Source: Rhea pennata (taxonomy: Eukaryota > Chordata > Aves > Rheiformes > Rheidae). From it: a DNA stretch of 64,000 nt. The stretch spans positions 47,243,053 through 47,307,052 of the forward strand of contig NC_084702.1 of NCBI RefSeq assembly GCF_028389875.1, read 5' to 3'. The notes under the pieces were generated by a model, which saw only the letters and a program-made list of their open reading frames with translations, searched no databases and had not been told where the DNA came from. The position numbers and the translations under genes were made by a program. Of the stretch, positions 40,141-53,753 are shown piece by piece (within the stretch, counting starts at the first letter, position 1; each line of letters opens with the position of its first letter).

Positions 40141-40170
40141 TAATGTAATATAATGTAATGTAATGTAATG
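40141..40170. repeat. (TAATG)n microsatellite
   Basis: About six imperfect copies of the pentanucleotide TAATG (one variant TAATA). Confidence 0.85.
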
Positions 40171-43100
40171 CTGACTTTATTTAGGTCATAAAAATAAATA
40201 AATTGCCATAAAACTTCCAGAAGTTAAATCCATGGACTTTTCTCTTTTCCATAGACTATTTTTAGCATGTTCATAACTCACCTCTAGATTGTAGAGAGTC
40301 ATGTGTTATTTGTGAGTTTTTTAAAGTGTGTATTAGCAAGAAATTATTGTGTATTATTAATATATCCTCCTAAGTAGCACAGAAATGGCTTGCCAGCTTT
40401 TGTGGCCAGAGTGTCCCAGGATGAAGATTCAGAGGCTGGTTTTTCCTTTGGTGAAGTTAAAATATAGTTAAACATGAAGGCTGAGGCAGATCTAACAGCT
40501 TGCCACTTGGCAAAATTTTAATATCCTCCTTCTCCCTGCTCAGCTCTTCCCTTCTGCTACACCTGCTTCATTCTCTCCCTGCTTGCCCTGCATCAGTATT
40601 GATGCTTGCAAATTCCCTTCACGGGATGATTCAGCTCTCCAACTCACTAACCTGGTAGAAAACTAATTCAACAAAACACTGGATAGTTTAATTCTGGTTT
40701 ACAGAGTTGTATCTCTGCAAAGGGTTCTGGATGACACCAGTACCCAAGAGGGCTCAGGAACATGCAGCTGAGCAACCTCAACTCAAAGAGAGAAGTGAAA
40801 CAGAGGAGAAGGGAGGTTTTCATCCTTTCGTAGTGACGAGCTGTTAGATCTGCCTACCTGTCTACTGTAATTTCTCCCTTGGGGTTCAGTTCTGCAGCTT
40901 TCTACAAGTATGTCTTTGTCCCTCTCCTTCCAGTGATTCCCTTCCCAGCTGAGGAGGCAGTCTGTTCTTCTTATTTAACACTGACTGAAACTTGATAGCA
41001 TTGAAAAGAACTATTTCTGAATCTTGAGGAAAAAGGTAGTAAACTGTTTCACTGAAGCAGAAACTTTATAAAGTAGCAAATCTGCTCAGAAAAAATCCAC
41101 ACTGAGAATTCTGAAAGTAATCAGGGCTGGCAGAACTTTTCTGCAGTTGAAATCAGCTTTTAGCTGCTGTTCATGTTAGTTAGTAAGAGCAACAATCATC
41201 ATTTTTGAAAATTTCAATTACAATGTTTAATTAATAAGTTATAAATAGGATGCATAAGTATCCTTGTTTTTATAGCCACAATAACATTTTAGAATTAAGA
41301 AGAGGTATCTAGTTTCATCGGGTACTTCCAAGATGAGATGTGAACAAACTAATTAGTAATACTTTCTCCTTTTGCAAACTGAGATACCCCAAAAGAAAGA
41401 TTAAGTGAAATGATCAGCGCCTTATAAGAAGAAGTGCAAAGGTAGCACCAGAGCTCTTGACATTATATATTCATTCATATTTGTGCTAGTATCAAAAAAA
41501 ATGAAGTTATGTGAATCATGGAAGTATTGAATTAGGGAATATGATACTCCTGTTATTATGCAAAGGAGGTAACCTGGCTTATGATAGGCATGTTCACAGT
41601 ACAGAACACCATGGGGTCCTATGTTGGTTGACTTCTTAATGATCTTTAGTACAGGGGGAGCAAGAACAAGGCACTATATAATGGTCAGGGTATTGCTACA
41701 TAAACATCTGCATACTTATTGCTTGTACTTCTCTGAAAAGTTCAATATTGACATCCCTAATTTGACTCCAGTTGCATAAGGCTTTCAGATGTGCAAGACC
41801 CCTTACTATCATCTGAAGAGGTTTATAAGAGAATATTATAAAAAACAGTGGGATTTATACTTCAGTAGCAATAAAATTTTCTTTGACAATGTTCTCTTGT
41901 AGTCTTAAATGATGTAGCAGGCGATGGAGCCTTTACTTGCTATAAAAACGTAGCCTTCAGTCAGATAATATATGCAACAGGCGAAATATCACAGTACATG
42001 GTAAACAAACTACACATCTCAGTGGCACCTTTTAAACAATGCTAACCTAACTTATAGCATTTTAAGACAAAAAGGAAGCATAGTCTCTACAGTATTTTTC
42101 AGCTCTGATTTAAGTATATTTTCAAGAGAGTCCTTTCCTTTTGCCTGTTGTGAATTTTCTGCTGTTTTATTTATTTCACTGAAAGTATACCCATTACATG
42201 CTGGCAGTACTTCTTCAAAAACAAATCTTAGAAGAAAGCAAAAAACAAATAACCTGATAATATTATGTTGAAGAGACATACCATTATTTCTAGTGGAACA
42301 GTATAATTACTCTGCTATGTTTTTAAATAAAAAAAATGAAAATAACTTTACAGTTTAACATAACTCCTTTCATTTTCTCTGTTTTAAGCAATACTTCAAG
42401 CTTTTGGCCTTTTCTTATTTCTATCACTCATTCTGAGCAATAGATTGGACTCAGCTGATGAAACAAAAGCCTATTTGCACTGCAAGTCTAATGGGCTTTT
42501 GTGCTTCTGCTTGATGCTGGTTGTGCTTGTTTTGTGGGAAAATAGTTAAACAGTTGTTACTGCCAATAACATTACAGATTACATTCTGACCATTGCAAAG
42601 TCTCTATCCATACATTTGTTCCACAACCACATTCCATAAGAAATACTGATTATGTGAGATTCTGGTTATCATATTATAATTATGACATTTTTACAGAGAA
42701 AAATCAATGCAGCCTCAGCACAAATGGTAAATAACCATGGACTAGATATATCCACACAATAAGATACATACACACAGGTACGTAAACTCTCCAAGTGGTG
42801 TCAACTGGAAATGATAGTCCTCAGTGGTATACAAAAATGACCAAAAGAATCAACATGCCACTTGGTTAGGATAACCTTGGAGCAGTAGATGGTACAGACA
42901 TGAAGAAACAGACAACACAAATACCTAAAAAAATCAACATGGCTTACCAGAGGGATATCACTGGCAAATAGCAGAAATTGGTTTGGGTTAGGAATGCATC
43001 ACCCCAACACCTCTGGCTCCAAAGGCAGGGAGCAATTATCAGTTAGTAAAGCACCTGTAATGCACAGAAGAGGTTTGTGGACATAAGACACTCTAGTACA

Positions 43101-44560
43101 GAATAATATAAATTAATCTGGAACAGCTTTCAAGTATCGACAAGCCCATGCACTAAGAAACAAGTCATTTTGTGGATCAGCTTTCCTCAGGGAATTTATC
43201 TACAGATCTCATGCTCCTATAAAATCCTTTTTCATCTTGGCACCTTTCACTGTAATAGCTCCTTCCAGACTTGAGTCATACAGTGAAACAAAATATTGTC
43301 ATAGCACTCAAAGAGAAGGAAATAAAAAGAACTTACTTGAGATTCAGACAACCCAAAATGTCAGTCCCAAAGGGCCAGGGTTAACCAGTCCTGCCTATTT
43401 TTATTCCCTTATTGCAATGAGTTTTAAATGTATGCATCAGTTTTTGGAAACTCTTCAGAAAGTCAGCCTCCAATTTTTAAGACTCTTCTTGTTACTATGT
43501 TACTGGGCTACATTGTTGATACAAATGGGTAGATTGGCATAGTCCTATTGACTTTAGTAGGCCTGGCATAGCTCTGTTGATTTCTGTAAGCTTACATTGA
43601 TTTACAATAGATAAGGATTTAACTGTTTTTTTCTAGGATGATGATTCATTTTGCCATAGATTGATCTGGAGAAATCAAAAGGTTGCTATCTTCTCTGGAA
43701 CTGAAAACATGGAATTCCTACACACATAACTGTACATTAACTACAAGAATATGTTAAGCTTTCACACTAGTGATTTCTATCCAACTGTAGAATCATCACC
43801 ATTATAATTCAATAAATTTCCTACAGCACAGTTACAGTTGCGAGGTAGGTAGAGGAGTAGCAGAGCTCAACATTTCACAGTAATCTAAATTTTCATGGTG
43901 GTTTGGTGAAACTAGGACATCCCTCTGCAACAATGCATATCACACTCACTTTCCAGCAAAAGAAGGGGAAAAAAAAACCCCACGAATGACATTCTCCAAA
44001 ATGGCCAACTGAAAGTATAAATGCACAACTACTAGCCTTCTCCTGCAACATCTTAGCTAGCTTCCCACAATACCCACAGCACATCTGGCATTTATCCATC
44101 CCCATTATACTGTCCTGTCCTTCTCCATCCACTCACATTACTAGGGTGCAAATCCTACATGGAGAACCTAATTGATGGTTCAGAAACCACAGACCAAGCT
44201 TCTGAGAATGGGAACGGAAAACAACTCTCCCAAAGCATACAGCTTTGAACTTTCCACACCAGCCTCCAGCCTTCTTCACTGACACATCAGCAACAGTAAT
44301 GAGAAAATAGTATGCTGTCAGGAACACTATAGTTATGCTGACAGGCTCAGAAAATGCATATCTATTGAAAATAAAATATAGGGCTGTGAACAACATCAAA
44401 GAGTTTTATGGTCCTGTTTCTAAGGAATTCACATAACTTCAGCTGTGCATGCAGCAGCCTGCTTGTATTCACTGTTATGAGAACTTCAGTACTCATCAAT
44501 GCTACCTGACTGGGCACTGAAAAATTGCAGTGCCTTGAAGTAGTAGGACAGAGTATATGC

Positions 44561-44590
44561 TAAATAATAATAATAATGATAATAATAAAA
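44561..44590. repeat. (TAA)n microsatellite
   Basis: TAA repeats with one TGA interruption. Confidence 0.85.
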
Positions 44591-45533
44591 AAGCAGGTAA
44601 GACTGCCCTGTAGATTAAACTTTCAAAGTACTTTTGATGTCTAGAGAGAATCTGCAAAATTGAATGATACCACCAGCATGCACCTACTACTGGAGCTGAG
44701 CAATGCTTGGTAGGGTGTCTGGCTGGAATGTAGAGTGGGTATTTTGGAATATCAATGTGCTATGTGGTGATACAATACAAGGCATAGGTAATATAATCAC
44801 CACTTAACAATGTGGGGTGTATCCACTGCGCATTCAACAACTGCCTCGGATCACTTAACACAGATACACAGCAGCCTGTTTCAAGCACAGACGTGCCCTA
44901 AGACTTAATGGTCCAGACAGTTTAACCAGGCACAGTTTACAAAACATTTTTAACCATGCAAAACAGTCAAGGTAATCATCTGTCTCTTCATTTCACCAAT
45001 GCTGTTTTTCTTTGTTGTTGTTTTTATAGCTTCAAATTAACAGACTATATCTGTGACTATTTAGTAATTTAAATGAAATTCAACTTTTATATAAATTGTT
45101 TTTATGTGCTTATATTTTGTGAATAATTTTAGAACTTGACTGCTCTTACTGTATCTGGAGAAAAATACCTTGTAAACACGGATCTCTCTTTTCACTCAAC
45201 TTCAACTTGATAGATACATTATAATGACGGTTGCTTGGATGCTAATGTAATGAGAATTACAAGTATAGATCTACTAAGTAGCATCTGCTTTCCAATAAAG
45301 GACAAAAAGAAGGAAATATTTTGACTAGTGCAATAATTTTCACTCTTAAGGAGACATACAAGTGGATCAGATTGTGATAAGTGCTGATTTGAGGACATAC
45401 TAAGTTTAAATGGTGTGGTGTATCACATAACTTTTTCATTTTTGCTGCCAAAAGGCTACTTATTTTGAAGAATGGTAGTATAAATACGTATTTTTTAAAA
45501 GGCAGGGGGAAGGGAGGAACAATATGACGGATG

Positions 45534-45850
45534 ATCACAGAATCACTGAGAAATAGTCTTGAAAGGGATAACAGAAAGCCAGCTAGAGCATTCTCTAGTC
45601 CTAAGGCATTCTATATTTAGTGTCCTGATACATGTTGATCTAATATGTTCTTAAAAATCCTCAGTGTTCTCCTACCCCAGCAATCTCCTCTAGTATTTCA
45701 CTTTTCTTGCTTTTAAGGAAACTTTCACCTTTCTTAAAATTTAAACTGAATTTACCTTACTGTTATTTAAGCTCATTTGTTCTTCTCCTATACATCATTA
45801 ATACACAAAGCAGACTATTCCCATTAAGATGATTTGTTCCTAAAATGGAA
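45534..45850 (-). mobile_element. Old CR1-like LINE relic
   Basis: Begins gatcacagaatcactgag and continues with degenerate antisense CR1 3' sequence: ctagagcattctctagtcc, gatctaatatgttcttaaaaatcctcagtg, cctaccccagcaatctcctctagtatttc in pieces. Strongly diverged from the younger copies in this window, so inserted much earlier. The right boundary is approximate. Confidence 0.6.
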
Positions 45851-48711
45851 CAAAAGAAATTACATTTTAGTAGCTGTTGCCCCAAAAATATATTGTCAGT
45901 TTTACTGTTAAGGAGAAAAAGGACCAACATGTGAACAGTTTACCCAATCACACTCTTTCTTCTGTATTCTCACAGTAAAAGATAATTGATTACATGTCAT
46001 CTTTCTTATCTAAAGGATGTTCATACTTTCTGTTTATTAATAATTAATGACAACAAATTCCCATTTATAATGAACAGTATTGATCACGTAGATAACCTTC
46101 TTGGTGAACAAAACATTTCACTGCCAAATGAAAAGACAAAGTACAAACTACAACAGAGTCACACTAATATGAGAAGGCTACCAACAGATAAAACATCTTC
46201 ATGGGCAGCAAACAAGCTGTCACTTCCAAATCTTAACAGAAAACTGCGTGATACAAATACATGCCAGAAGAACACCAGTCTCTAATAACAACATTGGCTC
46301 ACACAGGCTATTTCTATGGCAAAGGGTTCTGGATGTGCCTCCATATAGCAAAGCAGTTTTGCATAGAGAAATCTGGGCCGACCCAAAACAAGTCAGGCTG
46401 AGTACAGGAAACGCTGAGAGCATACTGCCCCGCTTGGGACAGTCAGCTTAACAGCACTAGTGTGGCACCTGCATTAAGCACTTAGGCTAATTTGTTTAGA
46501 AGATACTGGAGAGGAACCTGCAGAGAAGCTTCACAGCTGTTTGATTCTGCTTCTAAGAAAGAAACTCATGAACTTAATTTCCTAACTTTTTACAAATCCC
46601 AGAGAGAAAAAGCAGATCTGTGAGAAAGATAGAAAATACTCAGACACATAGGAAGGTCTAAACTCTCGTTGTATGTTTTGATGGTTTTACAAAATGTAGA
46701 TTGGTTTGAGGTTTGAATGCACATTGTTTTATCTATCCTCTTTTCTTTGAGCATTAGAAATTGCAATATTACCAAAAAATAGTTTAACAGTTGAGCTGAA
46801 GAAAAGCGCTTTTTTGTTCATTCATTTATGCTGAGAGACTAAAGACAAATTAGACAAAAAAAAATTAATTTACACCTCTGTTTTCTCTGACAAGATGAGA
46901 TGATGTCATATCAGGTTTATTTATCACCTCCAAAAGTCAACCAGTGAATCACAGGGCACAGACAGGATATTCTCAGAACAAACTTAACATGGGCTGAACT
47001 GATAACATTATAATATGTATTATGTTATAATTTGCCTAAATACCTTCGAGAGCTGATCATTGTTTGGGAGATGTCATCTTAAGGATGACCATCTTAAACC
47101 ATGGAAGATATATAGGCTTCAACTTTATGTAATTGGAGGCTCCCAGATTATTCTTGGAAAAGTTGAAAGTGATACATAGTAAAAAATTACAAAAAAACTT
47201 CATGCACTTACAAGAATTGTTTGGGAGTTTTTACAGTTTACTATAATTTTTTGAAAAAAAAAAGACATGTCATACAGCGTTTTTTCTCCCCAGAAATGCC
47301 AATGAAATGTTAGTTGGAAAGATGTGTCAGATCAGAGATGAAATTCTTAGTTAAATCTAGATAGTGATGAATCTAGCTAGTAACCTGATGGTTACAGCAG
47401 TCATCTGAAATGTGTTTTAGGATGTGTCTGCATTTGATATTTAATTCAACTTTGAAGTAGACAATCATGGTAAATTCACTTAATATATTTTATTTATCAG
47501 ACTAAGTGTCTGCACACAATCACTTATCATGTACCTGTTCATTTAGAAGTCATTCATTGCATCATTGTAACTGGATCTCTGGCTTGTATTTACCTATATC
47601 TTCAGAGTAGGCAGCTGTAGTATTGTCAGTAGGAGTATTTTCTTTCGAACTTCAGTTCACCTCCTTCAAATTATTCATCCTCCTCCACAATTATTTCCTG
47701 CAAAATGCTATAACATGGAGAAAACATGGAGTATCTCATGGAGCAAATCAACTACAGAAATTAAGAAATATTAACTGAGCAATGACTGGCTGCTGCCAGT
47801 AGCAGCCCCTTTGATTCTGAATGAATACCAGAGAAATCAGTAATGACCAAGGAGAAAAAAAAGCTGTGAACAAGCAGACTTATAGACAGTGAGTAATACA
47901 TTTTCTAGTCCTTCCTATCTTGTATTTCAGGGCTATTGTAAGACTTAATTATTCAGTACTTATAAAACTTTAATCTTAAATGTAAAGCCAAATATTGTTC
48001 CATCTAGTAGTATGTATTCCCCAAACTTTAAGTCCCCAAACTTCCTAGGGAATGTAATGTAACAGATACTATCAGGAAAGACTCCCCATTTTTTTTCTCT
48101 CTCTCAGCAATTTGTTTTCTCGTGGGCATAAAAAACAGAACAGGCTGCAAGCTTTTGTACTAGTTATCTACCTTTATTTGCTAGCAGCACAGAGCTCCCC
48201 GAAACTGTCCCCAAAGCAAGTTGTAGGTCTTCATCACTTGGCCAAAAGGATATTTCAGGCTGCACATTCAGACTGAAGCACATAGAATCCTTACATATTT
48301 TTGAAAACTTAGTTGTACAGTCTTAGCTTTTCACTGTGTGAGGCAGCTATCCACTTCATGAAAGACAGTGTGCTCTACCAGCAGATAAACTGATTTCTTT
48401 CCATTTAAAATATGTTAATTTCTTAATATGTTAACTTCTAGAATTTTTAAAAGTAAGAGTCAAAACACACTTACCTCCTGATTGACTGGAATGGCTTATG
48501 TAGAGTGCTCTGTCACCTAAATACTTCTTAGGGAACATACCAGTCAGAGCCCTCTAGAACGCTGTGCTATGGGTTCCTGAAAGAGAGCCAGCTGTCTTTC
48601 TGTGCTTTTACTGATTGCTCACAGATTTGGCAGGGGGGTGGGGGAAAAGTAAGGTGTGATATTGCACACTGTTTATCTCACCCATTCATGCTTTACCTAT
48701 TTTGAAAATTC

Positions 48712-48736
48712 AAAAAAAAAAAAAAAAAAAAAAAAA
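48712..48736. repeat. Poly-A tract (25 A)
   Basis: Uninterrupted A-run about 0.9 kb downstream (minus strand) of the pseudogene stop codon. Confidence 0.9.
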
Positions 48737-49620
48737 GTGAGGCAACAGCTTCTACTTTCAGCTAGAGGGAGAAACTAATTTGAGAACTTGCCATTTAAGA
48801 AAAGAGGAGAAATAGTATCCTGCTCCCCCAAGTCTGTGGTATTATTAATTCTAGTGAAATTTTCAGGCCCCTGCTGAGAAAAGAACCCATTTGGACCACA
48901 GTTGCAGAGAAAGCTTTGAAGAGGAAGTTGAAATAGATTGTGAAATCTTCTCAATGGAAGGAGATGAGAGAGGCCTTAGGGGAGACAGAAATACAGAAAT
49001 GGTTTGACTTCAAGTCATACTGCAGGTCAGTGACAGAGCCAAAAGTAAAAATGAGCTCCTGTAACCCCTTGTCATGTGTTTTCTACTAGACTGCTTCTCT
49101 GTAGCAATTCATCTCTGTATGAAAGCACCTTTTTTAAAAATCTAATTCCTATGTTCTTTGCCCTTCCTGTTGAGACAATTCAGTCTGCATCCAAAACACT
49201 TTTAGAAATAACACATTCATTTTCTTCTGTTACCAGACCATATAAAAGAAAAATAATAATTTGCTTGAACAATAGAACAGAGGGAACTAGGAAAAAATAA
49301 CATGCTCTACTTCCTATAGCCAAGCAGTAAACAAAGTGTATCTCCAGGCAGATGTTTACAGCATTGTATTATGACACTTTTGAACCAGTTCATACACCTT
49401 TTTTTTTTGGAGCAGATCTTCTTTCCAAACGTACTAGCCAATAGCAGATCAAGAAGAATGTCTGAATTTTCCTTCAGCTTTGTACAGCTATGTTTACTCT
49501 TGCCAGCTTCAAAACATCATAACTATCTGTCCTAAGATCTTCTGTCCTAACATTTTCTTTTTGAATGAACACTATATCCAGATCTCCATCACCAGCAGAG
49601 GTAAGAAACAAATTAATCTC

Positions 49621-49778
49621 TCATTTTAGGCCTTGAACATTATTCAGCAGCCAGTTTAAAAGGCTGTTAAGATTCTTCTCCAGCCATCTGATGCTTTTAG
49701 TGATGGTATCCAGTGCAAATCTGGTGATTGTCAGCTGAAATTCTTGGTTCTCCAGACACTTAAAAAGACAGCAACCAA
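49621..49778 (-). pseudogene. ERAP2-like pseudogene terminal exon with stop codon
   Basis: The acceptor (ttttcctatttag) precedes 49778. Two bases complete a codon from the previous exon, then 51 uninterrupted sense codons lead to TGA at 49623-49621. Diagnostic sequence: LFKCLENQEFQL, LDTITKSIRWLEKNL, NWLLNNVQGLK then stop. This matches the C-terminal helices of ERAP2 (LETITKNIKWLEKNL...TWL) clearly better than ERAP1 (ETIEENIGWMDKNF). It is the best-preserved exon, with no visible lesion apart from a one-codon length difference near its start. No AATAAA was identified close downstream. Confidence 0.93.
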
Positions 49779-52577
49779 CTAAATAGGAAAATTGAATTAA
49801 TAGCTTGGCTTGGTCAACTTTCAGTCAAGCACCTCTAGCAGTTTCTATCAGATATTACATACAATGTAAACCGCATGTCTAAAATATTTAACCATATTAA
49901 TGAGTTGTGAGCTTTCCCTTATCCTGATTTCTAAGGTGCTGTAGATGAGCAGAGGCTTACATCTTAACAAACCCCAGTTACTTCTGAAATTTCACAATAT
50001 CACACGAGTCCAAGTCAGCTTGTTTTTCTGCAGAGCAGTGCTCCAGCTAGTTATGGCTCTAGTTTGCCATAACTTCTGCCAGCTTTTGACCACATTCTTC
50101 TTTTAGGTGATCTTTATACCAAGGAATGTAAGAAGTCATCTTGTCATGTAATAGAGCACCAATCAGATTTTGCCCATCACTTTAATTATAATTAAAATAA
50201 ACTTGATTTTGGCAGTTCTCTCAAGAAAAAAACAGCTTGATTTTAATAAGAATCACATTTGTTGTAAAACTATCTGGACCAGTATCTCATCTCTAATGTT
50301 AACTTGTTCCTGATGGTTAGTGAACGAGTATAAGAAACCGAGGAGCAATAGAGAGATACAGACATATGCAGTCTCAGAAACATATAGACGTGTACAGTTT
50401 AAGCTTTCAGAACACTTCCTTGTGACATCTGAACACACTGATTTTAATCAGATGCCTGTCTGTGTTGTGAACTGTATATATTTTTCAAGGCAGAGCCAAA
50501 GAACAAGGATGGTTATCAGAATATTAAATCTCCTTCTGTATAAATGGAAAAGGGATATACATACTATAATAAGAACCACTATGCAAAGTGATACATTTGG
50601 AGAACACCAGATTATACCATGCTATATAGAGAGAGATCTGACTAGCACAAAAATTGGAGCAAACTTATTACAAATTATTACCTAAATCTCCAAACCCTCA
50701 CCTTAATGCTCTTTCCTTTTAGCATATTATCATGCCACATTACTGAAAGAAGTAATGCTAATAAGCGTATGTTAGGTTCCTTAGCTTTTTGGTTTGTTTA
50801 TTTGTATGCCTAAAATATGGAAAAATATTAATAGAAGGTCACCAATGTCTTCTAGCTTATCTTTGGGGGAAAAATAAGATATAGTCCTAGAGATAATAGT
50901 TCTAAAAGAGAAAGACACTAACTGAAACCTATAAACAAGAATATGAAAAAAACCCAGCAATAATATAGAAGTATAGAATACTGAAATTATATCTTCACAG
51001 TTTTTATAATAATTAAATATATTATTTTCCTTTTACTTAAGACAACACAGTTCCAATTAAAAATATGTCTTCACCCTAACAGACAATAACAGAGCAACTT
51101 TTTAAACAGAATTTTGTTTTAATCTAATTTATTACTTATTATTGTAGGAATATCAATCCATGTAAGTCTAACCTCCTGGCTGATATGAAATACATTGAGC
51201 AAAAGGTTACATTTTCTTCTACTTCCTCCTTCAATTCTTGCAAGATGTATAGATCAAGTGCTAAAGCAATTGTAAATGTTTTCTCTGCAATGGTGGTAGA
51301 TTATGACCCTTTTTCTCTGCTATTTTTGTTGCTAAACAAATCATTCTTTATTTTCCTTCTGCTTCTATGATAAAGACAATTCCCTGCTCCTGATACCCAT
51401 CCACACCATGAATGACTGATATTAAAAGCAAGTGCAAGAGATAGCAGAAAAATGAAAATGTAATTTATTAAATCTTGACTTGCAACAAAACTGTGAAGAT
51501 AGAATTGCACTGAGAAGCACTTCTCAGTAGTGAATCTACACTCCCACCTATCCAGTTATCCCAGAAGTTTGGTGCCCTATAAATAACACTGAGTTGCCTA
51601 TCAGAAGTAATCTAAAGACAAGCTGAGCATTTATAGCTTCTTTGAAGTTTACTGGGAGCAACGAATACCATGTGTAATAATCAGGCCGTTTTCATGCTGG
51701 TAGGATTTTAGAGACATCACATCACTTTGCAAACTTGTACAGGTTCACAAGTTTAGGGTTTTTTTCCTTTGAAGGTTCATAACGTATTGTAAGTGCTACA
51801 AATCACTTAAATCAGGCAAAAAACAAATGCCACTGAAGACAATTCACTGAACAGTTCAGTAAACAACAAACAACTTGTTTGGTATTAGTCAACAATAGCA
51901 TTTTTAACACTAAAATGCTCAAGCAGCAATAAGCATACAGTCCTGTTAGGAAGAATAATAAAAAATAAAAAACCAAATATTGGAGACTTTGTGACTCTGA
52001 CTTTAGGACTGCATCACCATTCAGACTAGCAGAAATTCAGATTACTGCAGTTAGATATTTGGCAATGAGAATACCCATTCTTCTGAAATGCTATTTTCAA
52101 TGGCATACAACAAGCGCAAGAGACAATAACTCTAAATTGTTTGTACTAGACAAAAAATACCTCAGTGAACAGCTGCTTTATTATGTAGCTCCAGAATCGT
52201 GGAAGTCTACTCTAACAGCACCTCTATTAATATTCTGCAGTGAATCACTTTCAAATTCTAAATTCTGAAAATCTAAGTTGCAAACCTTTTTACAGAAAAG
52301 AAAGACAAAAAAATTTCTCTTTTTCCTCCTAAAAATATTTTGGGTAAAAATTATATCACATTGAAATGCCACCCCAGAACTTTCAGAATTTAATTCTCCA
52401 AATAACAGTTCAGTGTTTTGTACTTTCTTCTTTAAAAATACTTAGTCTAACAAAAGGAAGGTAAATATCTTTATAAGCCAATGATAATCACAAAGGATTA
52501 ATAACAATAATTACTCTTTATCATGCTTATTCAGCAGCATGTTCTGCCAACAAGAGCTAAAGTATGCAAGCAGGTAC

Positions 52578-52705
52578 CAACTTTTTAAGAAGCTCAGTTC
52601 ACTCTTCCAAGCTTTTGTAACTTTGGGTTCAAGAGTATAGCATGAAGAAGAGCTAACAGATCTTGAGTCTCAATTTTGTCACCTTCCATACCCATTTTCT
52701 TTAAC
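52578..52705 (-). pseudogene. ERAP2-like pseudogene exon (GMEG...ALLHAI...)
   Basis: The acceptor (gtcagcag) precedes 52705. The minus strand reads LKKMGMEGDKIETQDLL then ALLHAI, LNPKLQKL, R-V-N-*. The family has LGMEG..IKTQ..AALLHAI..RPK..QLAWDFVRENW. ALLHAI is typical of ERAP2, where ERAP1 has a different sequence (ILTLIG). Lesions: about four codons (AWDF-like) are missing before RVN, and the following conserved Trp codon is TGA (52596-52594). LLKKL then follows only in another frame. A GT follows CTTAAAAAGTTG at 52577-52576 and could be the old donor. Confidence 0.93.
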
Positions 52706-53633
52706 CTGCTGACAACTGGTTGGTTACAGCTTTTATCCAGTTTGTTATCAACAGATATAGTTAAGGTTTTTTGATGTTCCAGACAAACATGCTAAGAAAA
52801 TGAAAGTTCTCAAGATGAAAGTTTTTTCAAGATACTTCCTTATTCAAGATAAAATGCTCAACAGACTGCTACAATATATATTCTATTTTTTTAGCAAAGC
52901 TATTCAGAATTTCAGTGGAGACTTCTGCATAAAACATAGCAGTTTAGTTGAGTGTATAATTATTGCTGAAAGAGATGTTCTACTATGCTTTTAATAGTGG
53001 TTTCATAGGACTGTTACAAATTAAACCTGTTCAGACTACAGAATTTGTTTTCAGCCACTGTTCTAACAGTCAGTCCTGAATATCCAGACATTAAAGAATG
53101 ATAAATTCAGTGTGCTTGCAGCTATGCAGGGACCTTGGAGGAGGCTCCAAGAGAGGTATTATTTTAGTCTCTAAACTCAAACATGATTTCAAGAAGTTAG
53201 AATAAATCTGATAAGTGGCATCATTAAATACTAGTTTATCAGAATACACTTTAAAAGGGTTTAGATTCTGTTTACAATAAAGGAAGTGTCTATTTTTAAA
53301 CTATGCAGTTTGATCTTCCTAATGCTCTGGTGTATCTGAATTATAGATATTAAACTCATTTCACAGTGGCTACAGTTGTCTTTATAGTTAATGTTCTAAT
53401 GTAAATGTTTCTGCAGCCTGGTAGTTGCAAAGAAGTCCAAAGAGATTGCCCAAAAACTGTTGCCTGGAAAACTGTTCTTCTTAACAAACTATGTAGGAAA
53501 GTGATTATATAAATCAAAATACGCCTCCACATTTTTAATGCTCTGCAAAACCACTATTGAGATTGTCATGCTCTCATGTTGAAAGAATTTAGTACTATCT
53601 TGGATTAAATAATTCAGTAAAGATGATTTCTAC

Positions 53634-53753
53634 CTTTTCATGATGCCTGCTAGTTGTCAAAGCATAGAGGTTTTTTATGCTTTTCTGCACCCGAATCTGA
53701 CAGAAAGTACTGCTTCAGGAGACAATTCCATTCTGCTGCTCCCGTTGCTCCAG
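53634..53753 (-). pseudogene. ERAP2-like pseudogene exon (GA..A.WN.LL.QY...)
   Basis: Acceptor cttcccag lies before 53753 and a GT donor after GAAAAG at 53634 (GT at 53633-53632). The first part reads GATGAAEWNCLLKQYFLS then SGAEK, matching GAQTTAGWNYLLEQYELS and SSAEQ of the family. After the AE codons the match moves to another frame: NLYALTTSRHHEK (family ILYALSTSKHQEK). The shift lies in an A-rich stretch at about 53671-53682; without it the frame runs into TAG and TGA. An open frame extends upstream beyond the acceptor on this strand but loses family resemblance there. Part of the helical domain IV. Confidence 0.9.

Larger units (their letters stand above)
37961..49620. other. Intergenic region between LNPEP and the ERAP2-like pseudogene
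   Basis: About 11.7 kb of AT-rich DNA between the CpG island of LNPEP and the terminal exon of the pseudogene. I see an old CR1 relic at 45534-45850, a (TAATG)n tract near 40,141, a (TAA)n tract near 44,561 and an A-tract at 48712-48736. Open frames here are short and show no family resemblance. Enhancers or non-coding RNAs could exist but cannot be supported by eye. Confidence 0.6.

Noticed and set aside
50320..50685. Plus-strand open frame of 121 codons
   Set aside because: No recognisable domain, low-complexity AT-rich codon use, opposite strand to the pseudogene and no promoter or splice evidence.
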